A DNA stretch of 64,000 bases from UBA1172 sp002457135. Lineage in GTDB: Bacteria > Pseudomonadota > Alphaproteobacteria > Puniceispirillales > UBA1172. Every line of letters starts with the position of its first letter. The first letter of the stretch is position 1. Of the stretch, positions 16,053 to 24,945 are shown one piece after another. A model generated the notes under the pieces. It saw only the letters and a list, made by a program, of their open reading frames with translations, ran no database searches and had not been told where the DNA came from. The stretch covers positions 1-64,000 of the forward strand of contig CBFIBR010000007.1 in assembly GCA_965660935.1 (NCBI GenBank), written 5' to 3'. The position numbers were made by a program, and so were the translations under genes.

Positions 16053-17303
16053 TTAATGCAGGTTGGGCTGTGCGCCCGACCCTTTTTCGTCGATCACCGC
16101 GCCTGACCGGAACCGGTCCAGCCGATAGGCGGCGGCGTTGTCATGCGGCTCACCCGTGGCAAGCAGATGGGCAAAACAATAGCCTGAGGCCGGGGTCGCC
16201 TTGAACCCGCCATAGCACCACCCGGCATTGAGGTAGAGTCCGTCAATCGGGGTCCGGTCAATGATCGGTGATCCATCCATGGACATATCCATGATGCCGC
16301 CCCATGACCGCACCATCCGCGCCTTGCCGATGGCCGGCATCAGCGCCATGCCGCCCTCACAGACATGTTCCAGAATTGGCAGGTTGCCGCGCTGGGCATA
16401 GCTGTTATAGCCGTCAATATCACCGCCAAAGACCAGCCCGCCCTTATCCGACTGGCTGATATAGAAATGCCCGGCACCATAGGTGATCACGCCGGGGATG
16501 ATCGGTTTCAGCCCCTCGGATACAAAGGCCTGCAAGACATGGCTTTCAATCGGCAGGCGCATCCCGGCCTGTTCCATGACACGGCTGCTGGACCCGGCGG
16601 CGGCGACACCGACCCTGTTTGCCCTGATCGGACCACGGCTGGTTTCCACCCCGACACAGGTTCCGCCCTCCATGATGAAGCCCTGGACCTCACAATGCTG
16701 GATGATATCCACGCCGCGACTGTCAGCACCCCTTGCGTAACCCCAGGCCACGCCGTCATGGCGCACCGAGCCGCCGCGCCGTTGCAGCAATCCGCCCTGA
16801 ATGGGGAAGCGGCCATTATCGAAATCGAGGAACGGGTACATCGCCCTGACCCTGTCCTGATCAATCAGCTCGGCATCCGCGCCATTCAGGATCATGGCAT
16901 TGCCGCGCCGTGCATAGGCATCACGCTGGCCGTCACTGTGGTAGAGATTAAGCACGCCACGCTGGGAAACCATGGCGTTGTAGTTGAAATCCTGCTCCAG
17001 CCCTTCCCATAGCTTGAGCGACATCTCATAGAAAGGCTCATTGCCATCAAGCAGGTAATTGGACCGGATAATCGTGGTGTTGCGGCCGATATTGCCTGAA
17101 CCGAGATAGCCTTTTTCCAGCACCGCAACATTGGTTATGCCATAGACGTTCGACAGGTAATACGCCGTTGCCAGCCCATGCCCGCCGCCGCCGACAATGA
17201 TGATATCATAGGCCGGACGGGGTTCAGGTTCGCGCCACACGGGTTTCCAGCCGGTGTTGCCGCGCAGGGCCTGATTAAGGATGGAAAAGACAGAATAGCG
17301 CAT
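16053..17303 (-). CDS. soxB: Sarcosine oxidase beta subunit
   Basis: 416 residues from ATG 17303 (MRYSVFSIL, the usual SoxB start, with AAGGAG upstream); an ATG eight codons earlier is possible. FAD-binding Rossmann motif IIIVGGGGHGLATAYYL near residue 35; the segment LLQRRGGSVRHDGVAWGYA holds the His that carries covalent FMN in this family; GWCYGGFKATPASG is the C-terminal FAD motif. SoxB is the catalytic oxidase subunit. First gene of soxBDAG, divergent from the class II aldolase gene over about 230 bases. Confidence 0.95.
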   Translation of the reverse strand: MRYSVFSILNQALRGNTGWKPVWREPEPRPAYDIIIVGGGGHGLATAYYLSNVYGITNVAVLEKGYLGSGNIGRNTTIIRSNYLLDGNEPFYEMSLKLWEGLEQDFNYNAMVSQRGVLNLYHSDGQRDAYARRGNAMILNGADAELIDQDRVRAMYPFLDFDNGRFPIQGGLLQRRGGSVRHDGVAWGYARGADSRGVDIIQHCEVQGFIMEGGTCVGVETSRGPIRANRVGVAAAGSSSRVMEQAGMRLPIESHVLQAFVSEGLKPIIPGVITYGAGHFYISQSDKGGLVFGGDIDGYNSYAQRGNLPILEHVCEGGMALMPAIGKARMVRSWGGIMDMSMDGSPIIDRTPIDGLYLNAGWCYGGFKATPASGYCFAHLLATGEPHDNAAAYRLDRFRSGAVIDEKGSGAQPNLH

Positions 17304-17534
17304 CGAATAGACTTTCTCCTTGCTCATCCTCGTAAGGGACCATCGTTCTGACTTTGCTAAATAAGACAGAAAACGTAACGAGAATCACATTAACCCCCTG
17401 ACGCGCCTGATCAATAAAAAATATCCGCCTCATAAAGCATCCGGCCCGGGCCGCGACCTTTGGGCTTGCCAGCGGAGGGTTTTAGGGTAAGAATTTCACC
17501 ATAATCAGAAATCACTGATGAGTGGAGGATAGTC

Positions 17535-18299
17535 ATGTCGGTAACCAGTATTTCGCCCAGCCAGAAGAATATCGAGCATTACGAGGAACGGGTGGATATG
17601 GCCTGCTCTTTCAGGTGGGCCGTGCGTTACAACCTGCATGAGGCTGTTGCCAATCATTTCAGTCTGGCCGTCAATGATGAGGGGACGCAATTCCTGATGA
17701 ATCCGAATCAGCGTCACTTTTCCCGGGTCCGGGCCAGTGACCTCTTGCTGCTGGATGCCAATGACCCTGCGACAATGGACCGCGAGGATGCCCCCGACCC
17801 GACCGCCTGGGGATTGCATGGTTCCATCCATCGTCATTGCGCCCATGCCCGCTGCGTCATGCATTGCCATTCGATCCACGCCACGGTGCTGGCCTCACTG
17901 AAAGACAGCCGCCTGCCCGCCATTGATCAGAACTCGGCGATGTTTTTCAATCGCCAGGTGATTGATGAAGGCTATGGCGGTCTTGCCTTTGAGGAAGAGG
18001 GCGAGCGTTGCGCCGCCATGCTGTCCGACCCCAAGGTGAAGACCATGATCATGGGTAATCATGGCGTGCTGGTCATCGGCTCATCGGTGGCGGATGCCTT
18101 CAACCGGCTGTATTATTTCGAACGCGCCACGGAAAACTATATCCGAGCGCTCCAGACCGGCCAGCCCCTGCGTGAGCTGTCGGAGGAGATCGCCGAGAAA
18201 ACAGCCAGTGAAATTGAAAACTACCCCAGTCAGGCCCATCGCCATCTTGAAGAGCTGAAAGCCATTCTGGACAGCGAAGGCAGCGATTACCGCGACTAG
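17535..18299 (+). CDS. Class II aldolase/adducin family protein
   Basis: 254 residues, ATG 17535 behind GGAGG (17524-17528). Zinc ligands are in VMHCHSIHATVLAS (H110, H112) and MGNHGVLVIG. Motifs NHFSLAV and the C-terminal YYFERATENYIRAL are normal. The family cleaves phosphorylated or free aldols or acts in decarboxylation; specificity cannot be read. Its position opposite soxBDAG and before a HAD phosphatase may reflect shared regulation. Upstream lie an ATCAG/CTGAT inverted repeat (about 17501-17518) and AT-rich sequence. Confidence 0.85.
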   Translation: MSVTSISPSQKNIEHYEERVDMACSFRWAVRYNLHEAVANHFSLAVNDEGTQFLMNPNQRHFSRVRASDLLLLDANDPATMDREDAPDPTAWGLHGSIHRHCAHARCVMHCHSIHATVLASLKDSRLPAIDQNSAMFFNRQVIDEGYGGLAFEEEGERCAAMLSDPKVKTMIMGNHGVLVIGSSVADAFNRLYYFERATENYIRALQTGQPLRELSEEIAEKTASEIENYPSQAHRHLEELKAILDSEGSDYRD

Positions 18300-18390
18300 A
18301 CAGCTACTGGACCGTCATTAAACCGGGCCTGCCGGTATTCCATTCCATTCACTAGGGGGCTGTGGCACAGACCTTGTGCTGCTGAAATCC

Positions 18391-19380
18391 ATGGTTGCTG
18401 ATCTTTTTGACCATGACAAAACCATGGATGCTGACCGCACGGTTGAGATCTATGAAACCCTGCGCCATCGCAACCCGGCCAATATCCCCCTCCCGTCAGG
18501 GTCTGAGCCTGAACAGCATGATCACCTCACGGGCATTCTGGGGCGGTTTGATGCCCTGCTGCTTGACGGCTATGGCGTGCTCAATATCGGGGCTGAGGCT
18601 GTTCCCGGTGCAGTTGGCTTGCTGGAGGCCGCCGCCCGTGAAGGGGTTGAAGTCATGGTTCTGACCAATGGCGGCAGCAAGCCCTCGGCCATGACCGGGG
18701 CGCGGTACCGCAACCTTGGTCTGGCCATCAGTGATGACCGCGTTATCTCCAGCCGTGATGCCCTGATTGAGGGGATTGCGGGGGCGGATGGCCCGATCGG
18801 CGTGATTGATGCTGAATGCGCCCTACCCGATGATGGCCAACCCGATGATGGCCAACCCAATGATGGCCGGCCGGATGATAGCCAATATGTTCAGCTTGAC
18901 CCGTCACGGCCTGATCAGTGGCTTGCCATGGCGCGGATCGTGTTTTTCGGGGCCACGGCCTGGACCCTTGAATGGCAGGAATGCCTGATCAGGGCGATGG
19001 AGGCCGGTATCCCGGTCCATATCGCTAACCCTGATGTTGCCGCCCCTCACGAAGGCGTGTTCAGCTTTGAGCCAGGGTACTGGACGGCGGCGATACTGGA
19101 CCGCCTGCCCGAGGCCGAGGTGCATTGGTATGGCAAACCGCATCGCCCGATTTTTGATCTGGCGATCCGCAGGCTTGAGGCGGTGACGGGCCGCACCGGA
19201 TGGGATCAAACCCGTATCGCCATGGTGGGGGATACATTGCATACTGATATTCTGGGTGGTAACGCCGCCGGGCTAGCCACCGTGTTGATCACCGGCCATG
19301 GGCTTTTTCGTTATGGCGGGGCTGAGGCGGCCATGGAAAAAAGCGGCATTCACCCCAATTTTATCATAAGGGCTGTGTGA
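18391..19380 (+). CDS. HAD-IIA family phosphatase (NagD-like)
   Basis: 329 residues from ATG 18391; a GTG at 18376 is an alternative. Motif I is LLLDGYGVLN, motif II VLTNGGSK, and motif III/IV is MVGDTLHTDILGGNAAG, the NagD/PGP arrangement. The cap contains an extra segment of four DDGQP-like units encoded by a 15-bp tandem repeat, an insertion with no structural role I can assign. HAD-IIA enzymes dephosphorylate nucleotides, phosphoglycolate or sugar phosphates. Confidence 0.85.
   Translation: MVADLFDHDKTMDADRTVEIYETLRHRNPANIPLPSGSEPEQHDHLTGILGRFDALLLDGYGVLNIGAEAVPGAVGLLEAAAREGVEVMVLTNGGSKPSAMTGARYRNLGLAISDDRVISSRDALIEGIAGADGPIGVIDAECALPDDGQPDDGQPNDGRPDDSQYVQLDPSRPDQWLAMARIVFFGATAWTLEWQECLIRAMEAGIPVHIANPDVAAPHEGVFSFEPGYWTAAILDRLPEAEVHWYGKPHRPIFDLAIRRLEAVTGRTGWDQTRIAMVGDTLHTDILGGNAAGLATVLITGHGLFRYGGAEAAMEKSGIHPNFIIRAV
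18826..18885. repeat. 15-bp tandem repeat, four units, in a HAD gene
   Basis: CCCGATGATGGCCAA twice (18826-18840, 18841-18855), then CCCAATGATGGCCGG and CCGGATGATAGCCAA. Encodes four copies of a PDDGQ-like pentapeptide in frame. Confidence 0.95.
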
Positions 19381-19451
19381 ACAGCCGGGAAACCCCTCTC
19401 TGAACCTGAAAACAGTCTACCCCAAAACCTATCCAATGGAGCAATCCCCCC

Positions 19452-19823
19452 ATGACCTTACCAATTACCCGCACTGTGTCCGTTCTGGAAATTGAGGTTA
19501 TCTGCTCCATCGGCTTGCATGACTTTGAGCGGGCTGAAAAACAGCGTGTCCTGATTGATGTCGAATTGCGCCTTGATGCCGATGCCGAACCAACCCGCGA
19601 TACGGTCGATGAAACCCTCGATTATGATGACGTGCGCAACGCTGTTATCGCGGTGGCCAGTGATGGTCATTATGATTTGCAGGAAACCCTGGCGCGCCGG
19701 ATTTTCGATACCGTGATGGCGTTAAAGGATGTGACCGCGGCATCGGTCAGAACCCAGAAACCCGACGTTTACCCCAGTTGCCGGACCGTCGCCTATCGGC
19801 TGTCCAATTTCCCCGGCGAATAG
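19452..19823 (+). CDS. folB: Dihydroneopterin aldolase
   Basis: 123 residues, the usual size. Family features are the N-terminal VICSIGLHDFERAEKQRVLIDVEL, DTLDYD-type segment (DETLDYDDVRNAV), LQETLARRI and the closing KPDVYPSCRTVAYRL. FolB converts 7,8-dihydroneopterin to 6-hydroxymethyl-dihydropterin in folate synthesis. Convergent with gloB, 13 bases apart. Confidence 0.92.
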   Translation: MTLPITRTVSVLEIEVICSIGLHDFERAEKQRVLIDVELRLDADAEPTRDTVDETLDYDDVRNAVIAVASDGHYDLQETLARRIFDTVMALKDVTAASVRTQKPDVYPSCRTVAYRLSNFPGE

Positions 19824-19836
19824 GCCTGCCGCCCCC

Positions 19837-20622
19837 CTAGAAGTTATCCTTGCCCTGACGCAGCGCGGTGAAGACCGCCACCGGATCGCTCTCATCCAGA
19901 CCAAAAACCCGGGCCAGATCAGGCTGATCACAATTCAGGAACGGATTGGCCGCTTTTTCGGTTCCCAGCAGGGTTGGCAGGGTCGGTTTATCCTCAGCCC
20001 GCAGGCGATGGATTTCAGCACAGCGCGCATCAGCGGCATCACGCCCCCAGTTCAGGCTTTCCACATAACGGGCATTGGATGCCGAATATTCATGCCCGCA
20101 GGCCAGCATCGTGGTATCAGGCAGGTCGCGAACAGCCAGCATCGAATGCCACATATCCTCCATGGTGCCTTCAAAGACACGGCCACAGCCGAGCGAAAAC
20201 AGCGTATCCCCGACAATGGCGAGGCCGTGATCACCGAAACAGTCCTCAAGATAGAAAATCACATGGCCCATGGTATGCCCCGGGGTGGCGATGACCTTGG
20301 CGTTGTAACCCGCTATCGTGATATGGTCGCCATGACTGACAGGGGTGGTGATGGGATCGCTGATCCGGCTTTCGTCACTCGCCGGGGCTGTCAGCGGAAT
20401 ACCATAGCGCTTCATCAGCTCGGTGTTGCCAGCGATATGATCGGCGTGATGGTGGGTGTTGATAATCTCGGTTGGCTCAAGCCCACGGTGTTCCAGCACG
20501 GCCATGACAGCATCAATATCACCAGGGTCGATCACCGCCAGTTCCTTGCTGGACGGATTATGCAGCATCCAGATATAGTTGTCGGAAAGGGCGGGAACAC
20601 GGATACATTCGGCAACAGTCAT
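19837..20622 (-). CDS. gloB: Hydroxyacylglutathione hydrolase (glyoxalase II)
   Basis: 261 residues from ATG 20622, the conserved start (MTVAECIRVPALSDNY). Metallo-beta-lactamase fold with THHHADHIAGN and the later TPGHTMGHV and GDTLFSLGCGR motifs; C-terminal HEYSASNARY and NPFLNCD substrate domain. It hydrolyses S-lactoylglutathione in methylglyoxal detoxification. Divergent from a methyltransferase gene, the usual alphaproteobacterial neighbour. Confidence 0.95.
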   Translation of the reverse strand: MTVAECIRVPALSDNYIWMLHNPSSKELAVIDPGDIDAVMAVLEHRGLEPTEIINTHHHADHIAGNTELMKRYGIPLTAPASDESRISDPITTPVSHGDHITIAGYNAKVIATPGHTMGHVIFYLEDCFGDHGLAIVGDTLFSLGCGRVFEGTMEDMWHSMLAVRDLPDTTMLACGHEYSASNARYVESLNWGRDAADARCAEIHRLRAEDKPTLPTLLGTEKAANPFLNCDQPDLARVFGLDESDPVAVFTALRQGKDNF

Positions 20623-20689
20623 CGAAAAAGAAATCCTTTCAAGGGTGACGCGGTCAGGCGATACTAAACGATAGAGGGGGCAGTCTAGC

Positions 20690-21535
20690 ATGACGGTCAG
20701 GGATGACAATCACCTGCCATCGGCTTTCAGTGATGAAGGCATGGATGCTTTTCACCGGTTTTACAAAACCCGGCTTGGCCACATGACGCGGCATCTGATT
20801 TCCAGCAAGCTGAAAACCATTATTGATGCCCCGTCCCCTTCTGCTGGCAAGAACGGTAAAAAGGATGATCGCATTGCCGTGGGTCTGGGTTACGCCCGGC
20901 CTTACCTGCGGCTTCTGGATAGCGTTTATGGTCAGGTGATCGGGCTTCAGTCCGCCGGGATTGAGGCGGTGCAATGGCCGCGCAAACGCCCGTCCCGCAT
21001 GGCTGTGGTGGATGAAAGCCAGCTGCCTGTTCCGGCCTCCAGCCTCGATACCCTGCTGCTGGTTCACGCGCTTGAAATCGCCCCTGACCAGCCTGCCTTT
21101 CTTGATGAATGCTGGCGTGTCCTGAAAAGCCAGGCCAGGCTGGTGCTGGTTGTGCCGCATCGCGGGTCGATGTGGGCGGGGAGTGATACAACACCCTTTG
21201 GCTATGGCCAGCCGTATTCGGTCAATCAGATCAGATCAATGCTGAAAACCCATGGTTTTGAGGTTGGCAAGGTCCATCGGGCGCTGGCGGTGCCGCCCTC
21301 ACATTCGCTGCTCTTCCCCAGAATCGCCCGGCTTGCCGAACGCTTTCCCTATCTTTTCGGCGGTGTTCTGATTGTCGATGCGCGAAAAATGATCTATTCG
21401 GTAAGAGGATTACCGGTTGCAGACCGTAAACGAATTCTCCGCCCCGCGCTGATCGGGATCAATTCGGGTCTGGTGCCGGGCATAGATCGCCGGATCAAAC
21501 GGCAGCACAGCAAGAGTGAATGCAGTCATGAATGA
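20690..21535 (+). CDS. Putative SAM-dependent methyltransferase
   Basis: 281 residues. Class I methyltransferase fold is suggested by VGLGYARPYL (a weak motif I lacking the usual GxG run), DESQLPVPASSLDTLLLVHALE and the DECWRVLKSQARLVLVVP strand. The substrate is unknown; it belongs to a family regularly found opposite gloB in alphaproteobacteria. Its end overlaps the start of the chorismate mutase gene by eight bases. Confidence 0.75.
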   Translation: MTVRDDNHLPSAFSDEGMDAFHRFYKTRLGHMTRHLISSKLKTIIDAPSPSAGKNGKKDDRIAVGLGYARPYLRLLDSVYGQVIGLQSAGIEAVQWPRKRPSRMAVVDESQLPVPASSLDTLLLVHALEIAPDQPAFLDECWRVLKSQARLVLVVPHRGSMWAGSDTTPFGYGQPYSVNQIRSMLKTHGFEVGKVHRALAVPPSHSLLFPRIARLAERFPYLFGGVLIVDARKMIYSVRGLPVADRKRILRPALIGINSGLVPGIDRRIKRQHSKSECSHE

Positions 21536-22223
21536 TGCAAAGAGGAAAAACCTCACCCTCGAAGAGTTGAGGGAGGCCATAGATCAGACCGATCAGGATC
21601 TGCTGACCCTGCTTGAGCGGCGCTATGCCCTCACCGCCCAGGTTGCCGACAGCAAACAGAACAGCCGTATTTTCAGGGCCGGGCGTGAGGCTGATCTGAT
21701 CCGCCGCCTTGTTTCGATGACCAGCCTCGATCCGCTGCTGGTGGAAACGATCTGGCGGCAGATCATTGCCTTCAGCCTTGATCACCAGAAAAAGCTCACC
21801 ATCGCGATGGCGGGTGACGGGGTTGAGATGTCGGCACGATTCCGTTTTGGCGCGGTGGCGAATTACACCTTTATGGATGATGCGGATGCTGTCATGGATG
21901 CTGTCGCCGGGGGCAGGGCCGATATCGGTATTCTGCCGCATTGGGATGATGTCCCGCATCGGGATGATGACCCGCATCGGGATAATAAATCATGGTGGCA
22001 GGCGCTGGCCCAACGCCGTGACCGGGGCGAAGATGTCTATATCACCGCGCTCACGCCGCTCCAGGATGCCCCGTCGCTGAACAGGATTGCGCTGCTTGCG
22101 CCGTTCCTGCCTGATGCGTCGATGCATGATATCACTCTTGTTCACGATGCTATTGGCGTGAAGCCCATCAACGGCTATGCTCCGGCTACACCCAACTTGC
22201 TTGGTATTATCCAACAGCCGTGA
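21528..22223 (+). CDS. Chorismate mutase with degenerate prephenate-dehydratase-like tail
   Basis: 231 residues from ATG 21528 (GTG 21516 possible). Residues 8-90 are an AroQ-type chorismate mutase helix bundle (LREAIDQTDQDLLTLLERRYALT, then GREADLIRRL). The remaining part contains ADAVMDAVAGGRADIGILP, which resembles the substrate-binding lobe of prephenate dehydratase but is shortened, with no ACT domain and no TR catalytic motif. A separate full prephenate dehydratase lies at 57461. Likely functional only as mutase. An 18-bp tandem repeat lies inside the tail. Confidence 0.8.
   Translation: MNDAKRKNLTLEELREAIDQTDQDLLTLLERRYALTAQVADSKQNSRIFRAGREADLIRRLVSMTSLDPLLVETIWRQIIAFSLDHQKKLTIAMAGDGVEMSARFRFGAVANYTFMDDADAVMDAVAGGRADIGILPHWDDVPHRDDDPHRDNKSWWQALAQRRDRGEDVYITALTPLQDAPSLNRIALLAPFLPDASMHDITLVHDAIGVKPINGYAPATPNLLGIIQQP
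21936..21989. repeat. 18-bp tandem repeat in the chorismate mutase gene
   Basis: Three units of 18 bases: CCGCATTGGGATGATGTC, CCGCATCGGGATGATGAC and CCGCATCGGGATAATAAA. They encode PHWDDV-PHRDDD-PHRDNK in frame. Confidence 0.9.
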
Positions 22224-22239
22224 CACTGAACTGAACGCC

Positions 22240-23343
22240 ATGTCTTCACCTGAACCGAAACGCGCTATTCAATCGCTGGTATCGTACCGGCCCGAAGTCG
22301 CCGCCTTGCCCGAAGGCCGGATCATCCGCCTGTCGGTCAATGAAGGTGCGCTCGGCCCATCACCCAAGGCACAGGAAGCGCTCGCCTCCCTCGGGGCTGA
22401 GTTGCATCGCTACCCGCAGCAGATCGACCGTGATCTGGTGACGGCCATCGCCGAGGCTGAGGGGCTGAACCCCGGCATGATCCTGCCATCCAACGGATCG
22501 GATGAGCTGATCGGCCTGCTGGCAACAGCCTATCTTGAGGAAGGCGATGAAGCGATCCACACCCAATACGGCTTTCTTGTTTTCCCGCAGGCGATCCGAA
22601 TCGCTGGCGGTGTTCCCGTGGTTGCCGATGATGACGGGCTGACGGTTTCGGTCGATAACATCCTCGCCTCGGTGACGGAAAAAACCCGCCTGATCTTTGT
22701 TGCCAACCCGAATAACCCCACCGGCACCATGGTGCCGCGTGATGATATCGAACGCCTCATCGCCCAGGTTCCCGGCCATGTCATCATCGTGCTGGACAGT
22801 GCCTATGCCGAATACGTTGATGCTGACGATGCTGACTACACCAACGGGGCTGATCTGGTGGAACGCCACGACAATGTCGTGATGCTGAGGACGTTTTCCA
22901 AAATCTACGGGCTGGGGGCATTGCGGCTTGGCTGGGGGTATTTCCCGCCGGCCATTCTGGCGGTGCTGGCCTCCATCAGGGGTCCGTTCAGCGTCAATTC
23001 AGCCGCCGCCACGGCAGGGGCTGCGGCGATGAGGGACCGCGCCTTTATCGAACAGAACCTTGACCATAACAAGGTCTGGTTGCCGCGCATGCAGGAATCG
23101 ATCCGCCAGGCCGGGTTTGAGGCCCTGCCATCCTGCGTCAATTTTTTCCTGATCCGGTTTTCCGCTGATGATGAGGCCGCCGCCGCCCATGATTTCATGC
23201 GCATGAGGGGTATCCTGTTGCGGGGGATGAAACCTTACGGGCTTCCCGACTGCCTCAGGATGTCGCTTGGTACCGAAGAGGAAATGGAAATCACCGCCGC
23301 CGCCTTCAAGGATTTTTCATCACAGCGCAGGCAGGCATCATGA
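22240..23343 (+). CDS. hisC: Histidinol-phosphate/aromatic aminotransferase
   Basis: 367 residues from ATG 22240. Fold-type I PLP enzyme: the PLP lysine is in TFSKIYGLGALRLGW, NPNNPTGT binds cofactor, and SNGSDELI is near residue 90. HisC-family enzymes transaminate imidazole-acetol phosphate and often also aromatic keto acids. Lying between chorismate mutase and prephenate dehydrogenase, it probably serves tyrosine and phenylalanine synthesis; the split of duties with another HisC cannot be judged here. Its stop overlaps the next start (ATGA). Confidence 0.9.
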   Translation: MSSPEPKRAIQSLVSYRPEVAALPEGRIIRLSVNEGALGPSPKAQEALASLGAELHRYPQQIDRDLVTAIAEAEGLNPGMILPSNGSDELIGLLATAYLEEGDEAIHTQYGFLVFPQAIRIAGGVPVVADDDGLTVSVDNILASVTEKTRLIFVANPNNPTGTMVPRDDIERLIAQVPGHVIIVLDSAYAEYVDADDADYTNGADLVERHDNVVMLRTFSKIYGLGALRLGWGYFPPAILAVLASIRGPFSVNSAAATAGAAAMRDRAFIEQNLDHNKVWLPRMQESIRQAGFEALPSCVNFFLIRFSADDEAAAAHDFMRMRGILLRGMKPYGLPDCLRMSLGTEEEMEITAAAFKDFSSQRRQAS

Positions 23344-24221
23344 CGGTGATCTATGATCGTGTTGCCGTCATCGGCCTGGGGCTGATCGGCTCATCCATGG
23401 TGCGGGCGCTGAATGAATTCGGCCTCGCGGGTGAGGTGGTTGTCCATGACCATGATGCCGATACCCGCGCCAGGGCCGCCAGCCTGAACCTTGGTGACCG
23501 GATCGCTGATACCGCAAGCGGCGCGGCCGAGGATGCCGACCTGATCGTGCTGGCGATTCCGGTTGGTGCGATGGCGGCGGTGGCAACCGAGATCGCGCCG
23601 GTGCTGAAAAAAGGCGCAACGGTGACCGATACCGGTTCAACCAAGTCATCGGTGATCCGTGACCTGACCCCGATTTTGCCTGATCACTGTCATTTCCTGC
23701 CCTCACACCCGATTGCCGGAACCGAATATTCAGGGCCCGAGTCAGGTTTTTCCAGCCTGTTCCGTGACCGTTACTGGATCATCATCAATGGTGATCATCC
23801 GGCTGATGTTACCGCCAGCCTGACTGACCTGCTCAAGGCCATGGGTGCGCTGGTGGAAACCATGGAGGCGGATTATCACGACAAGGTGCTGGCCATCACC
23901 TCACACCTGCCGCACCTGATTGCCTACACAATTGTCGGCACGGCGTTTGATTTTGAACAGCAGATCCAGAATGACGTGATCCGTTTTTCAGCATCAGGGT
24001 TCAGGGATTTCACCCGGATTGCAGCTTCGGACCCGGTGATGTGGCGTGATGTTTTCCTCAACAACAGTGATGCCGTGCTGGAAATGCTGGGCCGTTTCAA
24101 TGAAGACCTGGCCTATCTGCAACGCGCTATCCGCTGGTCGGAAGCCGATAAGCTGGAGGATCTGTTTTCCCGGACAAGGGCGATCCGCAGCCGCATCAGG
24201 GATATCGGCCAGCTTGATTAG
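23340..24221 (+). CDS. tyrC: Prephenate/arogenate dehydrogenase
   Basis: 293 residues. NAD-binding GLGLIGSSMVRAL at residues 11-23; TDTGSTKSSV and SHPIAGTEYSGPE are the substrate motifs; the SHLPHLIAYTI helix is typical. Oxidative decarboxylation of prephenate or arogenate in tyrosine synthesis. The ATG overlaps the hisC stop by four bases, so coupling is likely. Confidence 0.93.
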   Translation: MTVIYDRVAVIGLGLIGSSMVRALNEFGLAGEVVVHDHDADTRARAASLNLGDRIADTASGAAEDADLIVLAIPVGAMAAVATEIAPVLKKGATVTDTGSTKSSVIRDLTPILPDHCHFLPSHPIAGTEYSGPESGFSSLFRDRYWIIINGDHPADVTASLTDLLKAMGALVETMEADYHDKVLAITSHLPHLIAYTIVGTAFDFEQQIQNDVIRFSASGFRDFTRIAASDPVMWRDVFLNNSDAVLEMLGRFNEDLAYLQRAIRWSEADKLEDLFSRTRAIRSRIRDIGQLD

Positions 24222-24230
24222 GCCCCTAAA

Positions 24231-24851
24231 TTAAGCAATGAAACTGGCGAGGTATTTGCTGTATTCGCGGGAAATGGTGAACAGCCTTGCCCCGCTTTTC
24301 CACCATTCAGTCTGGCCCCCGGCATCGAGGCCCAGCCCGCGTGTGGCCACGGGATAGGGGTAGGTGTCATGCGCTGGCATGGCTCGCCTGAATTCCATCA
24401 ATGTTCTTGGCATGTGAAAATCCGATGTCACCAGGATGATGGATGAAAGCTGGTGTTGATCAATCCAGGCAACAGCCTCATTCGCGTTGCCTCTGGTGTT
24501 GCGGGCGAGGGCGCCGAGATCAACGCAGCAATCAAGCCGGGATTTCAGCGTGGCTTCCTTAAGCGCATGATGGGTTCTGACAATGCCGAGAATATCGTCC
24601 TTGGAAACACCGTCCCCAATACCGGAGATGAGCATGCGTTTGGCATCAAGCGACAGCATCAGGTTGAAACCGGCCTCAATCCTGCCGCCACTGCCGGTGA
24701 CCACGACAATGGCCATATCATCTTCAGAAGGGATGGCATCAATGGCGGGGGCTGCCGCCAGCCTGATCTGATGGGCAAATTGCTGCATCCCGGCAATGAA
24801 AAAACCCGTCAAAACCACGACAAAAAACAATATTTTGTTGCCATACCGCAT
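24231..24851 (-). CDS. YdcF-like DUF218 membrane-anchored protein
   Basis: 206 residues with one N-terminal membrane segment (about 7-25) and a periplasmic-type DUF218 domain: VVVTGSGGRIEAG, NTRGNANEAV and LVTSDFHMPRTL are the conserved blocks. Relatives ElyC/SanA/YdcF act in envelope integrity or lipid carrier metabolism. In many alphaproteobacteria this gene follows ftsE-ftsX; neither is here. Confidence 0.85.
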   Translation of the reverse strand: MRYGNKILFFVVVLTGFFIAGMQQFAHQIRLAAAPAIDAIPSEDDMAIVVVTGSGGRIEAGFNLMLSLDAKRMLISGIGDGVSKDDILGIVRTHHALKEATLKSRLDCCVDLGALARNTRGNANEAVAWIDQHQLSSIILVTSDFHMPRTLMEFRRAMPAHDTYPYPVATRGLGLDAGGQTEWWKSGARLFTISREYSKYLASFIA

Positions 24852-24945
24852 GCCATGACTTTACATCATTACATTGGCAAATAGATACACCGCCCTGTAT
24901 CTTTCGCGTATCCATTTGGTATTATGGTGGAACAGGATTACGTTC

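Noticed and set aside
17304..17534. Riboswitch upstream of soxB or the aldolase gene
   Set aside because: Only small inverted repeats are seen; no glycine, THF or other riboswitch core could be recognised.
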